From: Bacillota bacterium
Lineage (GTDB): Bacteria > Bacillota > Clostridia > Oscillospirales > Acutalibacteraceae
Assembly (NCBI GenBank): GCA_022706685.1
Contig: JAKJCA010000001.1
Location: 1-64,000, forward strand
Length of the DNA stretch: 64,000 nt
Direction: 5' to 3'
The notes under the pieces: model-generated
Told to the model about the DNA's origin: nothing
Databases searched by the model: none
What the model saw: only the letters and a program-made list of their open reading frames with translations
Shown here: positions 51,941 through 61,156 of the stretch, in pieces
Position numbering within the stretch: position 1 is the first letter of the stretch
Layout of the letters: each line of letters begins with the position of its first letter
Translations under genes and position numbers: made by a program

Positions 51941-53047
51941 TTAGTCCAGTTCCCCTTCCCGGATACCGGTCGGCATCGGTTCGGGCCTTTCGCAACTGGA
52001 CTTCAGAGAATAAAATTGACCGCTCTCATAGGCGCGGCCGAAACCGAGCATAATCTCTAACGCGTGATAGGCCAGTTCACTGTTTGCCCTGTGCTTTCTG
52101 CCGGTTCGCAAAGCCATAGCCATATCGGCTACGGCCAGTCCGCGACAGTTACCGCTGTACACGTGACTGAACGGAATTTCAGTGAATGGTTCGTTGCCGC
52201 GCTGTGCCTTGACAACCCCGCCGAAACCGTTGGGGTCCGGAACCTGAATCGTGCCCTCGCTGCCGTATATTTCAATGCAGGGATGTTCGCTCTTCCACAT
52301 ATCAAATGACATGATGATGGATCCGACCGCCCCGTTGGCAAACTCCATCAGGCCGTTGACGTGGGTATCCACTTCAACGGGGATCACTTTGCCGTACTTC
52401 TCTTTGCTGGTAATGGTTCTGGTTTTGAACATTCTTTTCGAAATGCCGGTTAAACTCTTAACCGGCCCTAAAAGGTTGAGCAAAGCCGTTACATAGTACG
52501 GCCCCATGTCGAGCATCGGCCCTCCGCCAGCTTCGTAATAAAATTCCGGGTCCGGATGCCATGATTCATGCCCGTGGCCTGTCATATACGCGGCGCAGCC
52601 GATGGGTTGGCCGATATAGCCTTCGTCGATCAATTTGCGGCAGGTTTGAATCCCGGCGCCCATAAACGTGTCCGGTGCGACGCCGACAAGAAGGCCTTTT
52701 TCCCTGCTCAGCGAAAGCAGTTCCTGCGCGTCGTCGAGATTGACGGACATCGGTTTTTCGCTGTGCGTGTGTTTGCCGTAGCGCAGCGCTTCTATCGCAA
52801 CGCCGTAATGCTGTTTCGGCGTCGTGAGGTTGAGAATAATCTCGATTTCCTCATCCCTGAAAGCATCATACATCGTTTCGTAAATACAAGGGATATCCCA
52901 GTTTTCGGCTGCCCTGGCTGATCTTTCCGGAATCAGGTCGCACACGCCTTTTACGGTGACAATATCCCGAAATAAATTGGTGAGGTTTTCAAGGTAGATT
53001 GGGCTGATGTTGCCGTTTCCGATGATCGCGACAGTGACCTTTTTCAT
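51941..53047 (-). CDS. Gfo/Idh/MocA family oxidoreductase
   Basis: A Rossmann NAD(P)-dependent dehydrogenase of sugars or derivatives: VAIIGNGNISPIYL at the N-terminus, EKPMSV with the catalytic Lys near residue 97, and GGGPMLDMGPYYVTALLNLLG downstream. The 368-residue length is usual. The start ATG 53047 follows AAGGGG; upstream codons in frame belong to the preceding gene. It is 16 bases after the ThuA-like gene, a pairing often seen in carbohydrate catabolism. The substrate cannot be read from the sequence. Confidence 0.88.
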   Translation of the reverse strand: MKKVTVAIIGNGNISPIYLENLTNLFRDIVTVKGVCDLIPERSARAAENWDIPCIYETMYDAFRDEEIEIILNLTTPKQHYGVAIEALRYGKHTHSEKPMSVNLDDAQELLSLSREKGLLVGVAPDTFMGAGIQTCRKLIDEGYIGQPIGCAAYMTGHGHESWHPDPEFYYEAGGGPMLDMGPYYVTALLNLLGPVKSLTGISKRMFKTRTITSKEKYGKVIPVEVDTHVNGLMEFANGAVGSIIMSFDMWKSEHPCIEIYGSEGTIQVPDPNGFGGVVKAQRGNEPFTEIPFSHVYSGNCRGLAVADMAMALRTGRKHRANSELAYHALEIMLGFGRAYESGQFYSLKSSCERPEPMPTGIREGELD

Positions 53048-53063
53048 AAAAAAACCCCTTTTT

Positions 53064-53792
53064 TTAATACATCTTGGCATTGCTTTCAAACACGGCGGGA
53101 TCCAGGTTGCGGGCAATCGCGATATCTTTGCCTTCGATAGCCCAAAGCATGCCGCGCCGCATAATCTCCTGCGACGCGGGCGCGTCTTCAAATACAATGT
53201 CCGTGTGCCCCAGCGAGGTATAAAATACCCTGCCGTGGCCCCACTTTTTCGTCCATACAACGGGCATATCGACGGGCTTATTGGAGCAATGGTAATAGGT
53301 GGCGAGCGGGAACCTGGTCGTTGCCAAAATCTCAACGGAGGGGTCAAAGTGCAGATAATATTGTTCGCTGAACACGGAGAAATCCTCAATCCCTTCCACA
53401 ATCGGGCTTGAAGAGTTTTTAACGATATTCACGGTGTAATCAATTAATCCGCCGGGGTGGCTGATCCAGTTGCCTCCGGTAATAAACTGCCATTCCGTGT
53501 TTTCGCGGAAGGAATCGCACATGCCGCCGTGATTGCCGGCCATGCCTACGCCCGATGCGAGCGCTTTGCTGACATTGGAACAAAGTTCTCCCGACAGCTT
53601 TCCGCCGGTCCAAATCGGAACGATCAGGTGGAGCGTCTTCAAGAAGTCGGCGTCGGCATACGCTTCCAGCGTATCGGATAAAGTGACTTCGATCCCTTCG
53701 TCCTCAAGAATTTTCTTAAACCGCTGCGAGACCAGTTCGGGTTCGTGGCCTTCCCAGCCGCCATATACGATCAGCGCTTTTTTACCCGACAT
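53064..53792 (-). CDS. ThuA-like domain protein
   Basis: The 242-residue product has the glutamine amidotransferase-like flavodoxin fold of ThuA (trehalose utilisation): KALIVYGGWEGHEPE at the N-terminus, GVGMAGNHGGMCDSF in the middle and KWGHGRVFYTSLGHTD near the end. It works with the neighbouring oxidoreductase in known sugar pathways, but its chemistry is not settled. ATG 53792 follows GGAGGTG. It begins downstream of the secG terminator and has no clear promoter of its own. Confidence 0.85.
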   Translation of the reverse strand: MSGKKALIVYGGWEGHEPELVSQRFKKILEDEGIEVTLSDTLEAYADADFLKTLHLIVPIWTGGKLSGELCSNVSKALASGVGMAGNHGGMCDSFRENTEWQFITGGNWISHPGGLIDYTVNIVKNSSSPIVEGIEDFSVFSEQYYLHFDPSVEILATTRFPLATYYHCSNKPVDMPVVWTKKWGHGRVFYTSLGHTDIVFEDAPASQEIMRRGMLWAIEGKDIAIARNLDPAVFESNAKMY

Positions 53793-53830
53793 TGAAAACA
53801 CACCTCCAAATGATCAGGCTGTTTGTGACC

Positions 53831-53862
53831 AAAGAAATACTGCCCCGTTTCAGCGAGGCAGT
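53831..53862 (-). terminator. Intrinsic terminator of secG
   Basis: Reading the minus strand, ACTGCCTCG and CGGGGCAGT pair (9 base pairs, one G-U) with loop CTGAAA, followed by ATTTCTTT. It lies just after the secG stop and probably lets some transcription continue into the ThuA-like gene. Confidence 0.65.
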
Positions 53863-53870
53863 GGAGCGTT

Positions 53871-54125
53871 CTATTTTTTCAGGAAAGTCAGCAGCAACGT
53901 TGCGGCAAGAACCAGAACGAAAAAGAAGATGGAAATAAACTTTGTTACTTTCACCAGCTTCTGTTCAATCGTACGACCTTTGTTTTTGCCGAAAAATGTT
54001 TCCGCGCCTCCGGCGATAGCGCCTGAAAGGCCGGCGTTCTTGCCTTCCTGCAGCAAAACGACGATCGTGATGAGCAGCGAAGAAATGATCAGCAGAACGC
54101 CGAGAATAATCTCATAATACGTCAT
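53871..54125 (-). CDS. secG: Preprotein translocase subunit SecG
   Basis: The 84-residue protein has two membrane helices (about 5-24 and 58-80) around a cytoplasmic loop with LLQEGKNAGLSGAIAGGAETFFG, the SecG signature. It assists SecYE-mediated export. ATG 54125 follows GGAGGAT; longer readings add four residues only. Confidence 0.95.
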   Translation of the reverse strand: MTYYEIILGVLLIISSLLITIVVLLQEGKNAGLSGAIAGGAETFFGKNKGRTIEQKLVKVTKFISIFFFVLVLAATLLLTFLKK

Positions 54126-54155
54126 AATATCCTCCAAGCTTTAATTTACCGCAGA

Positions 54156-54184
54156 ATTGTATCATAAGGAAAGTTGAAATGCAA
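54156..54184 (-). promoter_or_regulatory. Promoter of secG
   Basis: TTGCAT (54179-54184) and TACAAT (54156-54161) with 17 bases between and a TGA extension. Confidence 0.6.
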
Positions 54185-54232
54185 GCAAAGCAAGGTGTTA
54201 AAGAAACATATCAGGGTGCATTTTATTGTTCG

Positions 54233-56485
54233 TTATACGCCTTCGATTTCAAGCTGCCGAGGCATATCTTCCGCACTGGGAAGCGCACCCGCCGCAGGCA
54301 GATTCTTTGTCTTATAACGGAACGGTTTGGCAAATTCGCCTTTTCTGTATTCGTGCACTCCCGCGACATACTGGCCTTTTTTAAGCGTCATGACGCTGAC
54401 GCCGATCGTATCTTTTGTCGTTTTGGGAGCGATGGCTCCCGTGTCCAGCAGAAGCATCCTGCCGGAACTTGAAACGATAACAAGCTCACAATCTTTTTCA
54501 ATGTATAAAGCGGCCGCAAGCGGTGAGCGTCCGCAATAAGCCTTGATGAGCTTTTTCCTGTTGGTTTTCGTCTCATAAGCGGTTATATCGACTTTAGCGG
54601 CTTTGCCATTGGCAAAGAAGAACATCATATAACCCGTATACTGGTTGATGACCGCCATATAAACCGCGGATTCGCCGGGTTCCATCTCCAGTTTTGAAGG
54701 AACATAATCACCTAAAACGCTCGCCTTGGTGTCTTCAAAATCCGAAGCCCTCGCCTTGTAAACCTGTTGGCGGTCGGTAAAGAAAAGCAACTCGGTTCTA
54801 TTCGTTGATTCGGCCGAGATGAGAATACTGTCGCCGTCTTTCAATTTATGTTCGCCGCCCATTCTCAGAGACAAAGGCGTTATTTTCTTGAAATATCCTT
54901 CCTTTGTAAAGAACAGATGTACTGGATAGTCGGGCACTTCCTCCTCGTTGCTCTGCTCATCAAGATCGGCGGAATAGACGATCTCGCTTTTGCGCGGTTT
55001 CGCATAGGTATTCTTCACGGCCGTCAATTCGTCGATGATGATTTTTTTAACTCTGTCTTTACTGGAGAGAATCGTTTCCATATCAGCGATATCTGCTTTC
55101 AGCGTTTCGATATCCTGAGTTCTTTTTAATATATACTCTCTGTTCAGGTGCCTCAATTTGATTTCGGCGACAAATTCGGCTTGTTTTTCATCGATCATGA
55201 ACCCGACCATCAGGTTGGGAACGACTTCACTTTCTTCCTGGGTATTGCGTACGATGCGGATGGCCTTGTCGATATCGAGCAGGATTTTCGCCAGGCCTTC
55301 CAGGAGATGGAGTTTATATTTCGCTTTTCTGTATTCAAAATGAACGCGCCGTCTGACGCATAATGTACGGAATGCCGTCCATTCCGCGAGCAGTTCCCTG
55401 ATGCCGTACACCTTGGGCGTGCCTTCTACGAGCACATTGAAGTTGCAGGAAAAAGTGTCTTCCAGCGTGGAAAGCCTGAAAAGCTTGAGCATTAACTTAT
55501 CGGGGTCCACTCCCCTTTTGAGGTCGATGGTGATTTTCAGCCCGTTTCGGTCCGTTTCGTCGCGGATATCATTGATTTCCCTTATGGCTCCGGCTTTGAC
55601 ACGCTCGATGATTTTTTCAATGATCACCTCGACGGTGGTCGTCGGAGGGATTTCGGAAATATCGATGCAGTTGTTCTTCGCGTCGACGGCGTATTTGGCG
55701 CGGACTTTGAAACCACCGCGTCCTGTTTCATAGATGCTCTCAAAGGCCTCTCTGTCATATACGATTTGACCGCCGCCGGCAAAATCAGGCGCTTTCAATG
55801 TTTCGAAAAGGTCGTGCCCGGGGTTTTTCAGCAGAGCAACCGCCGTATCGCAGACTTCGCCGAGATTAAACGAGCAAATGGAACTTGCCATGCCCACGGC
55901 AATCCCGGTTGTGGCATTGACAAGAATGGACGGAAACGTGACCGGCAACAGCCGCGGTTCTTTGAGTGTGCCGTCATAGTTGTCGACAAAATCGACGGTA
56001 TCCTTGTCAATATCTCGGAACAGTTCATTGCAGATCGGGTCCAGTTTGGCTTCCGTATATCTTGCGGCCGCCCACAGCATATCGCGCGAATATGATTTGC
56101 CGAAGTTCCCTTTCGACTCAATGTAAGGATGGATGAGCGCCTCGTAGCCTTTCGAAAGCCTGACCATGGCTTCATAGATTGCCGCATCTCCATGCGGGTT
56201 CAACTGCATCGTCCTGCCTACAATATTGGCGGATTTCGATTTGGGCCCTGTCAAAAGGCCCATTCGATACATGGTAAACAGTATTTTTCTGTGAGATGGT
56301 TTGAAACCGTCGATCTCGGGAATGGCCCGCGATACTATAACACTCATCGCATAGGGCATATAATTGACTTCGAGTGTTTCCGTAATCAGTTGATTGACGA
56401 TTTCACCCGAGCCGATAATATGGCCTGAAGCGGTCGCTTCGATTTTAGGCGTGTCGGACGCGTTGTTTTTCTTCTTTGAAGCCAT
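54233..56485 (-). CDS. parC: Type IIA topoisomerase subunit A (ParC/GyrA-like)
   Basis: The breakage-reunion subunit. YAMSVIVSRAIPEIDGFKPSHRKIL, then the active-site Tyr in AARYTEAKL and TGIAVGMASSICSFNL are present. The C-terminal domain is a divergent beta-pinwheel without a recognisable GyrA box, favouring topoisomerase IV-like decatenation over gyrase supercoiling. At 750 residues it is somewhat short. It lies 36 bases after its partner. The pair looks like the extra, divergent topoisomerase of Oscillospiraceae rather than the main gyrase. Confidence 0.88.
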   Translation of the reverse strand: MASKKKNNASDTPKIEATASGHIIGSGEIVNQLITETLEVNYMPYAMSVIVSRAIPEIDGFKPSHRKILFTMYRMGLLTGPKSKSANIVGRTMQLNPHGDAAIYEAMVRLSKGYEALIHPYIESKGNFGKSYSRDMLWAAARYTEAKLDPICNELFRDIDKDTVDFVDNYDGTLKEPRLLPVTFPSILVNATTGIAVGMASSICSFNLGEVCDTAVALLKNPGHDLFETLKAPDFAGGGQIVYDREAFESIYETGRGGFKVRAKYAVDAKNNCIDISEIPPTTTVEVIIEKIIERVKAGAIREINDIRDETDRNGLKITIDLKRGVDPDKLMLKLFRLSTLEDTFSCNFNVLVEGTPKVYGIRELLAEWTAFRTLCVRRRVHFEYRKAKYKLHLLEGLAKILLDIDKAIRIVRNTQEESEVVPNLMVGFMIDEKQAEFVAEIKLRHLNREYILKRTQDIETLKADIADMETILSSKDRVKKIIIDELTAVKNTYAKPRKSEIVYSADLDEQSNEEEVPDYPVHLFFTKEGYFKKITPLSLRMGGEHKLKDGDSILISAESTNRTELLFFTDRQQVYKARASDFEDTKASVLGDYVPSKLEMEPGESAVYMAVINQYTGYMMFFFANGKAAKVDITAYETKTNRKKLIKAYCGRSPLAAALYIEKDCELVIVSSSGRMLLLDTGAIAPKTTKDTIGVSVMTLKKGQYVAGVHEYRKGEFAKPFRYKTKNLPAAGALPSAEDMPRQLEIEGV

Positions 56486-56521
56486 AAACGAATTGTATCT
56501 CCCCGGTTGTCAGTTTTAATG

Positions 56522-58501
56522 TCATGAAACATCCGCAAGGTCGATATATAAATATCCCGTTTCGGAAATATGTTCTTTTCTCGCGGCCAGATTATCCCCA
56601 AGCAGCATGTCGAACATTTCAGCCGTCGCCTCCGCTTTGTCCGGCTCGATTTTAATCAGACGCCTTGTCGCGGGATTCATGGTGGTCAGCGCCATCATAT
56701 CCGGATCATTTTCGCCCAAACCTTTCGACCTCTGAATGGTGTGCTTTTTATCGCCGAGCTGCGCGAGGATATCCGCTTTCTCTTTTTCCGAATAGGCGAA
56801 CCATACCTCGTCGCCGCTGGTGATTTCATATAGCGGAGATTCGGCGATGAAAACCTTGCCCTCGTCGATAAGCGTCGGCATCAGCCGGTAAATCATCGTC
56901 AGAATGAGTGTGCGGATTTGAAAACCGTCAACATCGGCATCGGTGCAGATAATGATTTTGTTCCATCTCAGCTGGGCGATATTGAACGATGATAAATCCT
57001 TGTTGGCCTTTGATTTAACCTCAACGCCGCAGCCGAGTACTTTGATCAAGTCTGTAATAATTTCGTTTTTAAAGATTTTTTCATATTCCGATTTCAGGCA
57101 GTTCAGGATCTTGCCGCGTACGGGAATGATTGCCTGAAATTCTGAATCCCGGGCTTGTTTGCAGGAACCCAGCGCCGAGTCGCCCTCAACGATAAAAATT
57201 TCCCTGATGCTGACGTCACGGCTTCTGCAGTCGACAAACTTCTGGACGCGGTTGGTCATGTCGTTTGAGTTCTGCAACGTTCTTTTCAGGTTTTGCCTGG
57301 TCGCCTCCGCCTTGACACGGCTCCTCATATTCACAAGGATTTGGTCGGTAATCCTGTCCGCATCCGCTTTGTTTTCAATAAAAAAAACTTCAAGCTGGTG
57401 GCGCAGAAACTCCGTCATCGCTTCCTGAATAAAACGGTTTGTAATCGCTTTTTTGGTTTGGTTCTCGTAAGATGTTTTAGTGGAAAACGAAGATATGACG
57501 AGAACCAGACAATCTTCAATATCCTGAAACGTAATTTTGGGGTCGCTCTTAAGGTAACGGTTGTTTTGTTTGAGGTATGCGTCGATTTGGGAAACGAAGG
57601 CCAACCTTGTCGCCTTTTCGGGCGCGCCGCCGTATTCGAGCCAGCTCGAGTTGTGATAATATTCGCGCAGCTGCGTTTTATTGGAAAAAGCGAGGGCGGC
57701 GCTGATTTTCAGCTTGTAATCCTTTTGGTCTTCCCGGTCTCTGCCGACACGTTCCGCATTCCAAAGCTGAACCGGCGCGATCGTATCCCCTCCGACAATT
57801 TCCTCTATATAGTCGCTGATGCCGTTTTTATAAAAATACTCGAATTTTTGAATGCCGTTATCGTCCTCGTACCGCAGCAGAAAACGTACGCCGGCATTCA
57901 CAATCGCCTGCCTTTTGAGCATATCTGAAAAATATTCGAGTTTAACGTTGATATCGGTAAAGACTTTTAAATCCGGCCGCCATTTAATCCGGGTGCCCGT
58001 CTCTCGTTTTGATGAGGGCTCTTTGAGCATTTCTCCGACGGGTTTCCCGGCTTTAAAGCGAAGAAAATATCTGAATCCGCCGCTGAATACCTCCGCTTCC
58101 ATATATTCTGAAGCGTATTGTGTCGCGCATAGGCCCAGTCCGTTAAGGCCCAATGAATACTCGTAGCTTCCGCCCTCGTTGGTGTCGTACTTGCCGCCGG
58201 CGTACAGTTCGCAAAATAACAATTCCCAATTATAGCGCTTTTCCCGGTTGTTATAGTCCACCGGTATTCCTCTGCCGAAATCCTGGACTTCGACGGAAGC
58301 GTCTTTATATCTTGTTACGATAATTTTATCGCCGAAGCCTTCGCGCGCCTCGTCAATGGAGTTCGATATGATTTCAAATATGGAATGTTCGCACCCTTCG
58401 ACGCCGTCGGAACCGAATATCACGGCAGGGCGTTTGCGGACCCTGTCGGCGCCCTTCAGTTGGGTGATGCTTTCGTTGCCGTAGCCTTGTTTTCCGGGCA
58501 T
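56522..58501 (-). CDS. parE: Type IIA topoisomerase subunit B (ParE/GyrB-like)
   Basis: The ATPase subunit: Bergerat fold with ISNSIDEA and DFGRGIPVD, then a TOPRIM domain with IFIVEGDSALGSCKQARD and DADVDGFQIRTLIL. The classical TOPRIM reads EGDSAGGSAK, so Leu and Cys replace two small residues here; the catalytic Glu and DxD are kept. The 659-residue length is normal. ATG 58501 follows GAGGAGG. Confidence 0.88.
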   Translation of the reverse strand: MPGKQGYGNESITQLKGADRVRKRPAVIFGSDGVEGCEHSIFEIISNSIDEAREGFGDKIIVTRYKDASVEVQDFGRGIPVDYNNREKRYNWELLFCELYAGGKYDTNEGGSYEYSLGLNGLGLCATQYASEYMEAEVFSGGFRYFLRFKAGKPVGEMLKEPSSKRETGTRIKWRPDLKVFTDINVKLEYFSDMLKRQAIVNAGVRFLLRYEDDNGIQKFEYFYKNGISDYIEEIVGGDTIAPVQLWNAERVGRDREDQKDYKLKISAALAFSNKTQLREYYHNSSWLEYGGAPEKATRLAFVSQIDAYLKQNNRYLKSDPKITFQDIEDCLVLVISSFSTKTSYENQTKKAITNRFIQEAMTEFLRHQLEVFFIENKADADRITDQILVNMRSRVKAEATRQNLKRTLQNSNDMTNRVQKFVDCRSRDVSIREIFIVEGDSALGSCKQARDSEFQAIIPVRGKILNCLKSEYEKIFKNEIITDLIKVLGCGVEVKSKANKDLSSFNIAQLRWNKIIICTDADVDGFQIRTLILTMIYRLMPTLIDEGKVFIAESPLYEITSGDEVWFAYSEKEKADILAQLGDKKHTIQRSKGLGENDPDMMALTTMNPATRRLIKIEPDKAEATAEMFDMLLGDNLAARKEHISETGYLYIDLADVS

Positions 58502-58537
58502 GGAAACCTCCTCGAGATAACGAAAAATCATTGTAAT

Positions 58538-58565
58538 ATTACACTATATATAGACAAGCTGTCAA
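58538..58565 (-). promoter_or_regulatory. Candidate promoter of the parE-parC pair
   Basis: On the minus strand TTGACA (58560-58565) and TGTAAT (58538-58543) are 16 bases apart, about 36 bases before the parE start. Confidence 0.5.
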
Positions 58566-58596
58566 TCAAATGCGTCAAGTGTTGTGCATAAGGCAT

Positions 58597-58631
58597 AAAA
58601 ACGCCGGCCAGCGGTTGTCGTTTGGCCGGCG
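58597..58631 (-). terminator. Intrinsic terminator after ftsH
   Basis: CGCCGGCC (58624-58631 read on the minus strand) pairs with GGCCGGCG (58602-58609) around a 14-base loop, followed by TTTTT. It closes the dnaB-ftsH run. Confidence 0.85.
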
Positions 58632-58655
58632 CACTTTTCATTTTGTTCCGGTCTG

Positions 58656-60560
58656 TCAGTTGAGCGCCGAGGGATCGCCGCCCTCGCCCTTTTGTTCAGC
58701 TGGCGCCGGCTCGTCGTGCATCAAAGCCAAAAATTCCTCCCCGTCGATCTTCTCCGCCTCCAGCAGCCGCGCCGCAACCTTGTGCAGTTTGTCCATGTGT
58801 TCATTCATGATAGCGCCGGCCCTGCTGTATGCTTCGGAAATAATCCTGTTGACTTCTTCGTCGATTTCTGATGCCACCGACTCGGAATAATTCCTGATAT
58901 GGCTGTAATCCCTGCCGAAAAACACTTCGTCGCTTTCGTTGGCAAAAGAAACGGGTCCGAGTTTGCCGCTCATCCCGTATTTTGTCACCATATCGCGCGC
59001 TGTCTTAGTGGCCCTCGCGATATCGTTGGAAGCGCCGGTTGATATATCGTCGAGCGCAAGCGCTTCGGACACTCTTCCGCCCATCAGCACGACGAGACTG
59101 TCAAGCATTTCTTTCATGGAAGCGTAACTTTTATCTTCTTTGGGTAGATGAAGTGTAAATCCGCCCGCGAGTCCTCTCGGAATAATTGACACCTGGTGGA
59201 CAGGATCCTGGCCTTCCAAATAATAAGTCGCTACCGCATGGCCTGCCTCATGATAAGCTGTCAGCTTTTTCTCTTTGTCGCTCATTTTCCTTGACTTTTT
59301 CTCGCCGCCGACAAGGACCTTTATGGTCGCTTCCTCAATTTCATCCATGGTTATCGCTTTTTTATCCCTGCGTGCGGCGAGCAGCGCGGATTCGTTCAGG
59401 AGGTTCTCCAAATCCGCTCCGGTGAAACCGACAGTCGTACCCGCAATGACAGAGAGATCCACGTCGGGGGCAAGCGGTTTCCCGCGCGCATGGACTTTCA
59501 GTATGGCTTCGCGGCCCTTTTTGTCCGGATAACCGACGACAACCTGACGGTCAAAACGGCCGGGTCTCAGCAGGGCCGGATCCAAAATGTCCGGCCGGTT
59601 TGTCGCCGCGAGGATGATGACGCCTTCGTTGATGCCGAAGCCGTCCATCTCAACGAGCAGTTGATTGAGCGTCTGCTCCCTCTCGTCGTGTCCGCCGCCC
59701 ATGCCGGCCCCGCGATGCCTGCCGATTGCGTCGATTTCATCGATGAAAATGATGGAGGGAGAGTTCTTTTTTGCCTGTTCGAAAAGGTCGCGTACCCTGG
59801 AAGCGCCGACGCCGACATACATCTCGACAAAATCCGCGCCGGATATCGATAAGAAAGGCACACCGGCCTCGCCGGCGACGGCGCGGCCGAGCAGCGTCTT
59901 GCCTGTGCCGGGAGGGCCTACCAGGAGCACCCCTTTCGGGATTCTCGCGCCGAGCGTGTCGAATTTAGACGGTGCCTTAAGGTATTCGACAATCTCCATG
60001 AGTTCTTCTTTTTCTTCTTCGGCTCCCGCGACATCATCAAACGTGGTCTTGCGCTTCTCATCCTTGGCGTTTTTTACCTTTGCTTTGCCGAAACTCATGG
60101 CGCGGTTGGTTTCGCTTGTCATCGTCTGATTCATCCGCCGCGTCATAAACAGGAACAGCAGCACAATGGCCACCAGCAGCAGCGCGGTGGGCAAAAGATT
60201 CCAAAGCCAGGTGCCGGCGCTTCCGGATACATACTTGGCTTTAATAAGGTCGGCAGGATGTGTGCGGTTATGCTCAATGACCTGCGGATGGATGTCTTTC
60301 ATAAACATTTCGACATCCGGCACAGTCAGCTGCTTGTCCGTCGTTTTGCCGTCGTCGCCTTTGAGCTTGTATGTGAAACTGCCATTGCTGAGATTGAGCG
60401 TGTATTCCGGTATCAAGCCCTTCTCGAAATACTGGACAAGCTGGTAATATTCGGTTTTTTCCTGTTTCTGGTAGGTGCTGAAAATGGTCCCGCCGGTAAT
60501 AATCAGCAGCGGGATGAGCACATAGGGCAGAATGGTCAGTATCCTTTTTTTAATATCCAA
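58656..60560 (-). CDS. ftsH: ATP-dependent zinc metalloprotease FtsH
   Basis: A membrane-bound AAA+ protease that degrades misfolded membrane proteins and regulators. Two membrane helices (about 8-27 and 118-139) flank an extracytoplasmic domain; Walker A GPPGTGKT is at 215-222, Walker B IIFIDEID at 270-277, and the zinc site HEAGH at 437-441. The length is 634 residues. Start TTG 60560, nine bases after GAGG; no ATG is close. It ends the tilS-hpt-ftsH run, an order widely conserved in Firmicutes. Confidence 0.96.
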   Translation of the reverse strand: MDIKKRILTILPYVLIPLLIITGGTIFSTYQKQEKTEYYQLVQYFEKGLIPEYTLNLSNGSFTYKLKGDDGKTTDKQLTVPDVEMFMKDIHPQVIEHNRTHPADLIKAKYVSGSAGTWLWNLLPTALLLVAIVLLFLFMTRRMNQTMTSETNRAMSFGKAKVKNAKDEKRKTTFDDVAGAEEEKEELMEIVEYLKAPSKFDTLGARIPKGVLLVGPPGTGKTLLGRAVAGEAGVPFLSISGADFVEMYVGVGASRVRDLFEQAKKNSPSIIFIDEIDAIGRHRGAGMGGGHDEREQTLNQLLVEMDGFGINEGVIILAATNRPDILDPALLRPGRFDRQVVVGYPDKKGREAILKVHARGKPLAPDVDLSVIAGTTVGFTGADLENLLNESALLAARRDKKAITMDEIEEATIKVLVGGEKKSRKMSDKEKKLTAYHEAGHAVATYYLEGQDPVHQVSIIPRGLAGGFTLHLPKEDKSYASMKEMLDSLVVLMGGRVSEALALDDISTGASNDIARATKTARDMVTKYGMSGKLGPVSFANESDEVFFGRDYSHIRNYSESVASEIDEEVNRIISEAYSRAGAIMNEHMDKLHKVAARLLEAEKIDGEEFLALMHDEPAPAEQKGEGGDPSALN

Positions 60561-60598
60561 AAATCGTTACCTCACCGTAATTATTTTCAATGGGCGGT

Positions 60599-61156
60599 TC
60601 ATGCTGTTTCGGATGAATCGCTTGCATAGATTTCAGGTTTTAATACGCCGAGATACGGAAGATTGCGGTATTTCTCATCGTAATCGAGGCCGTAGCCGAC
60701 GACAAATTCATCGGGCACTTCCGCGCCGGCGTAGTCCGCCTGCAAAGCAACCTGACGTCTGCACGGCTTGTCGAAAAGTGTGCAGATTTTGATGGAATTC
60801 GGTTTTCTTGATTGAAGCAGTTCGAGAATATAGCCCAGAGTCTTCCCGCTGTCAAGAATATCTTCGATAATGACAACGTCATAACCTTCGAGATTGATAT
60901 CCAGGTCTTTGACAATTTTGACAACGCCTGTCGATTTGGAGCCGGAGCCGTAACTGGATACGGCCATAAAGTCAATCCTGCAGGGAATATCGATATTGCG
61001 CATCAAATCGGCCATAAACACTACCGAGCCCTTCAATATGCTGACAAGCAGGAGATTTTTGCCGGCGTAATCGGCGCTGATCCGCTTGCCGAGGCCGCGC
61101 ACAAGTTCTGCGATCTCTTCGCTGTCGAAAAGAATGGCCCGGATATCAGAATTCAT
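60599..61156 (-). CDS. hpt: Hypoxanthine phosphoribosyltransferase
   Basis: Hpt salvages hypoxanthine/guanine with PRPP. The PRPP motif VVIIEDILDSGKTLGY and the N-terminal LLVSILKGSVVFMADLMR are diagnostic; FVVGYGLDYDEKYRNLPYLG closes the active site. The length is 185 residues. ATG 61156 is nine bases after GGAGGA and overlaps the tilS stop by 11 bases. Confidence 0.96.
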   Translation of the reverse strand: MNSDIRAILFDSEEIAELVRGLGKRISADYAGKNLLLVSILKGSVVFMADLMRNIDIPCRIDFMAVSSYGSGSKSTGVVKIVKDLDINLEGYDVVIIEDILDSGKTLGYILELLQSRKPNSIKICTLFDKPCRRQVALQADYAGAEVPDEFVVGYGLDYDEKYRNLPYLGVLKPEIYASDSSETA

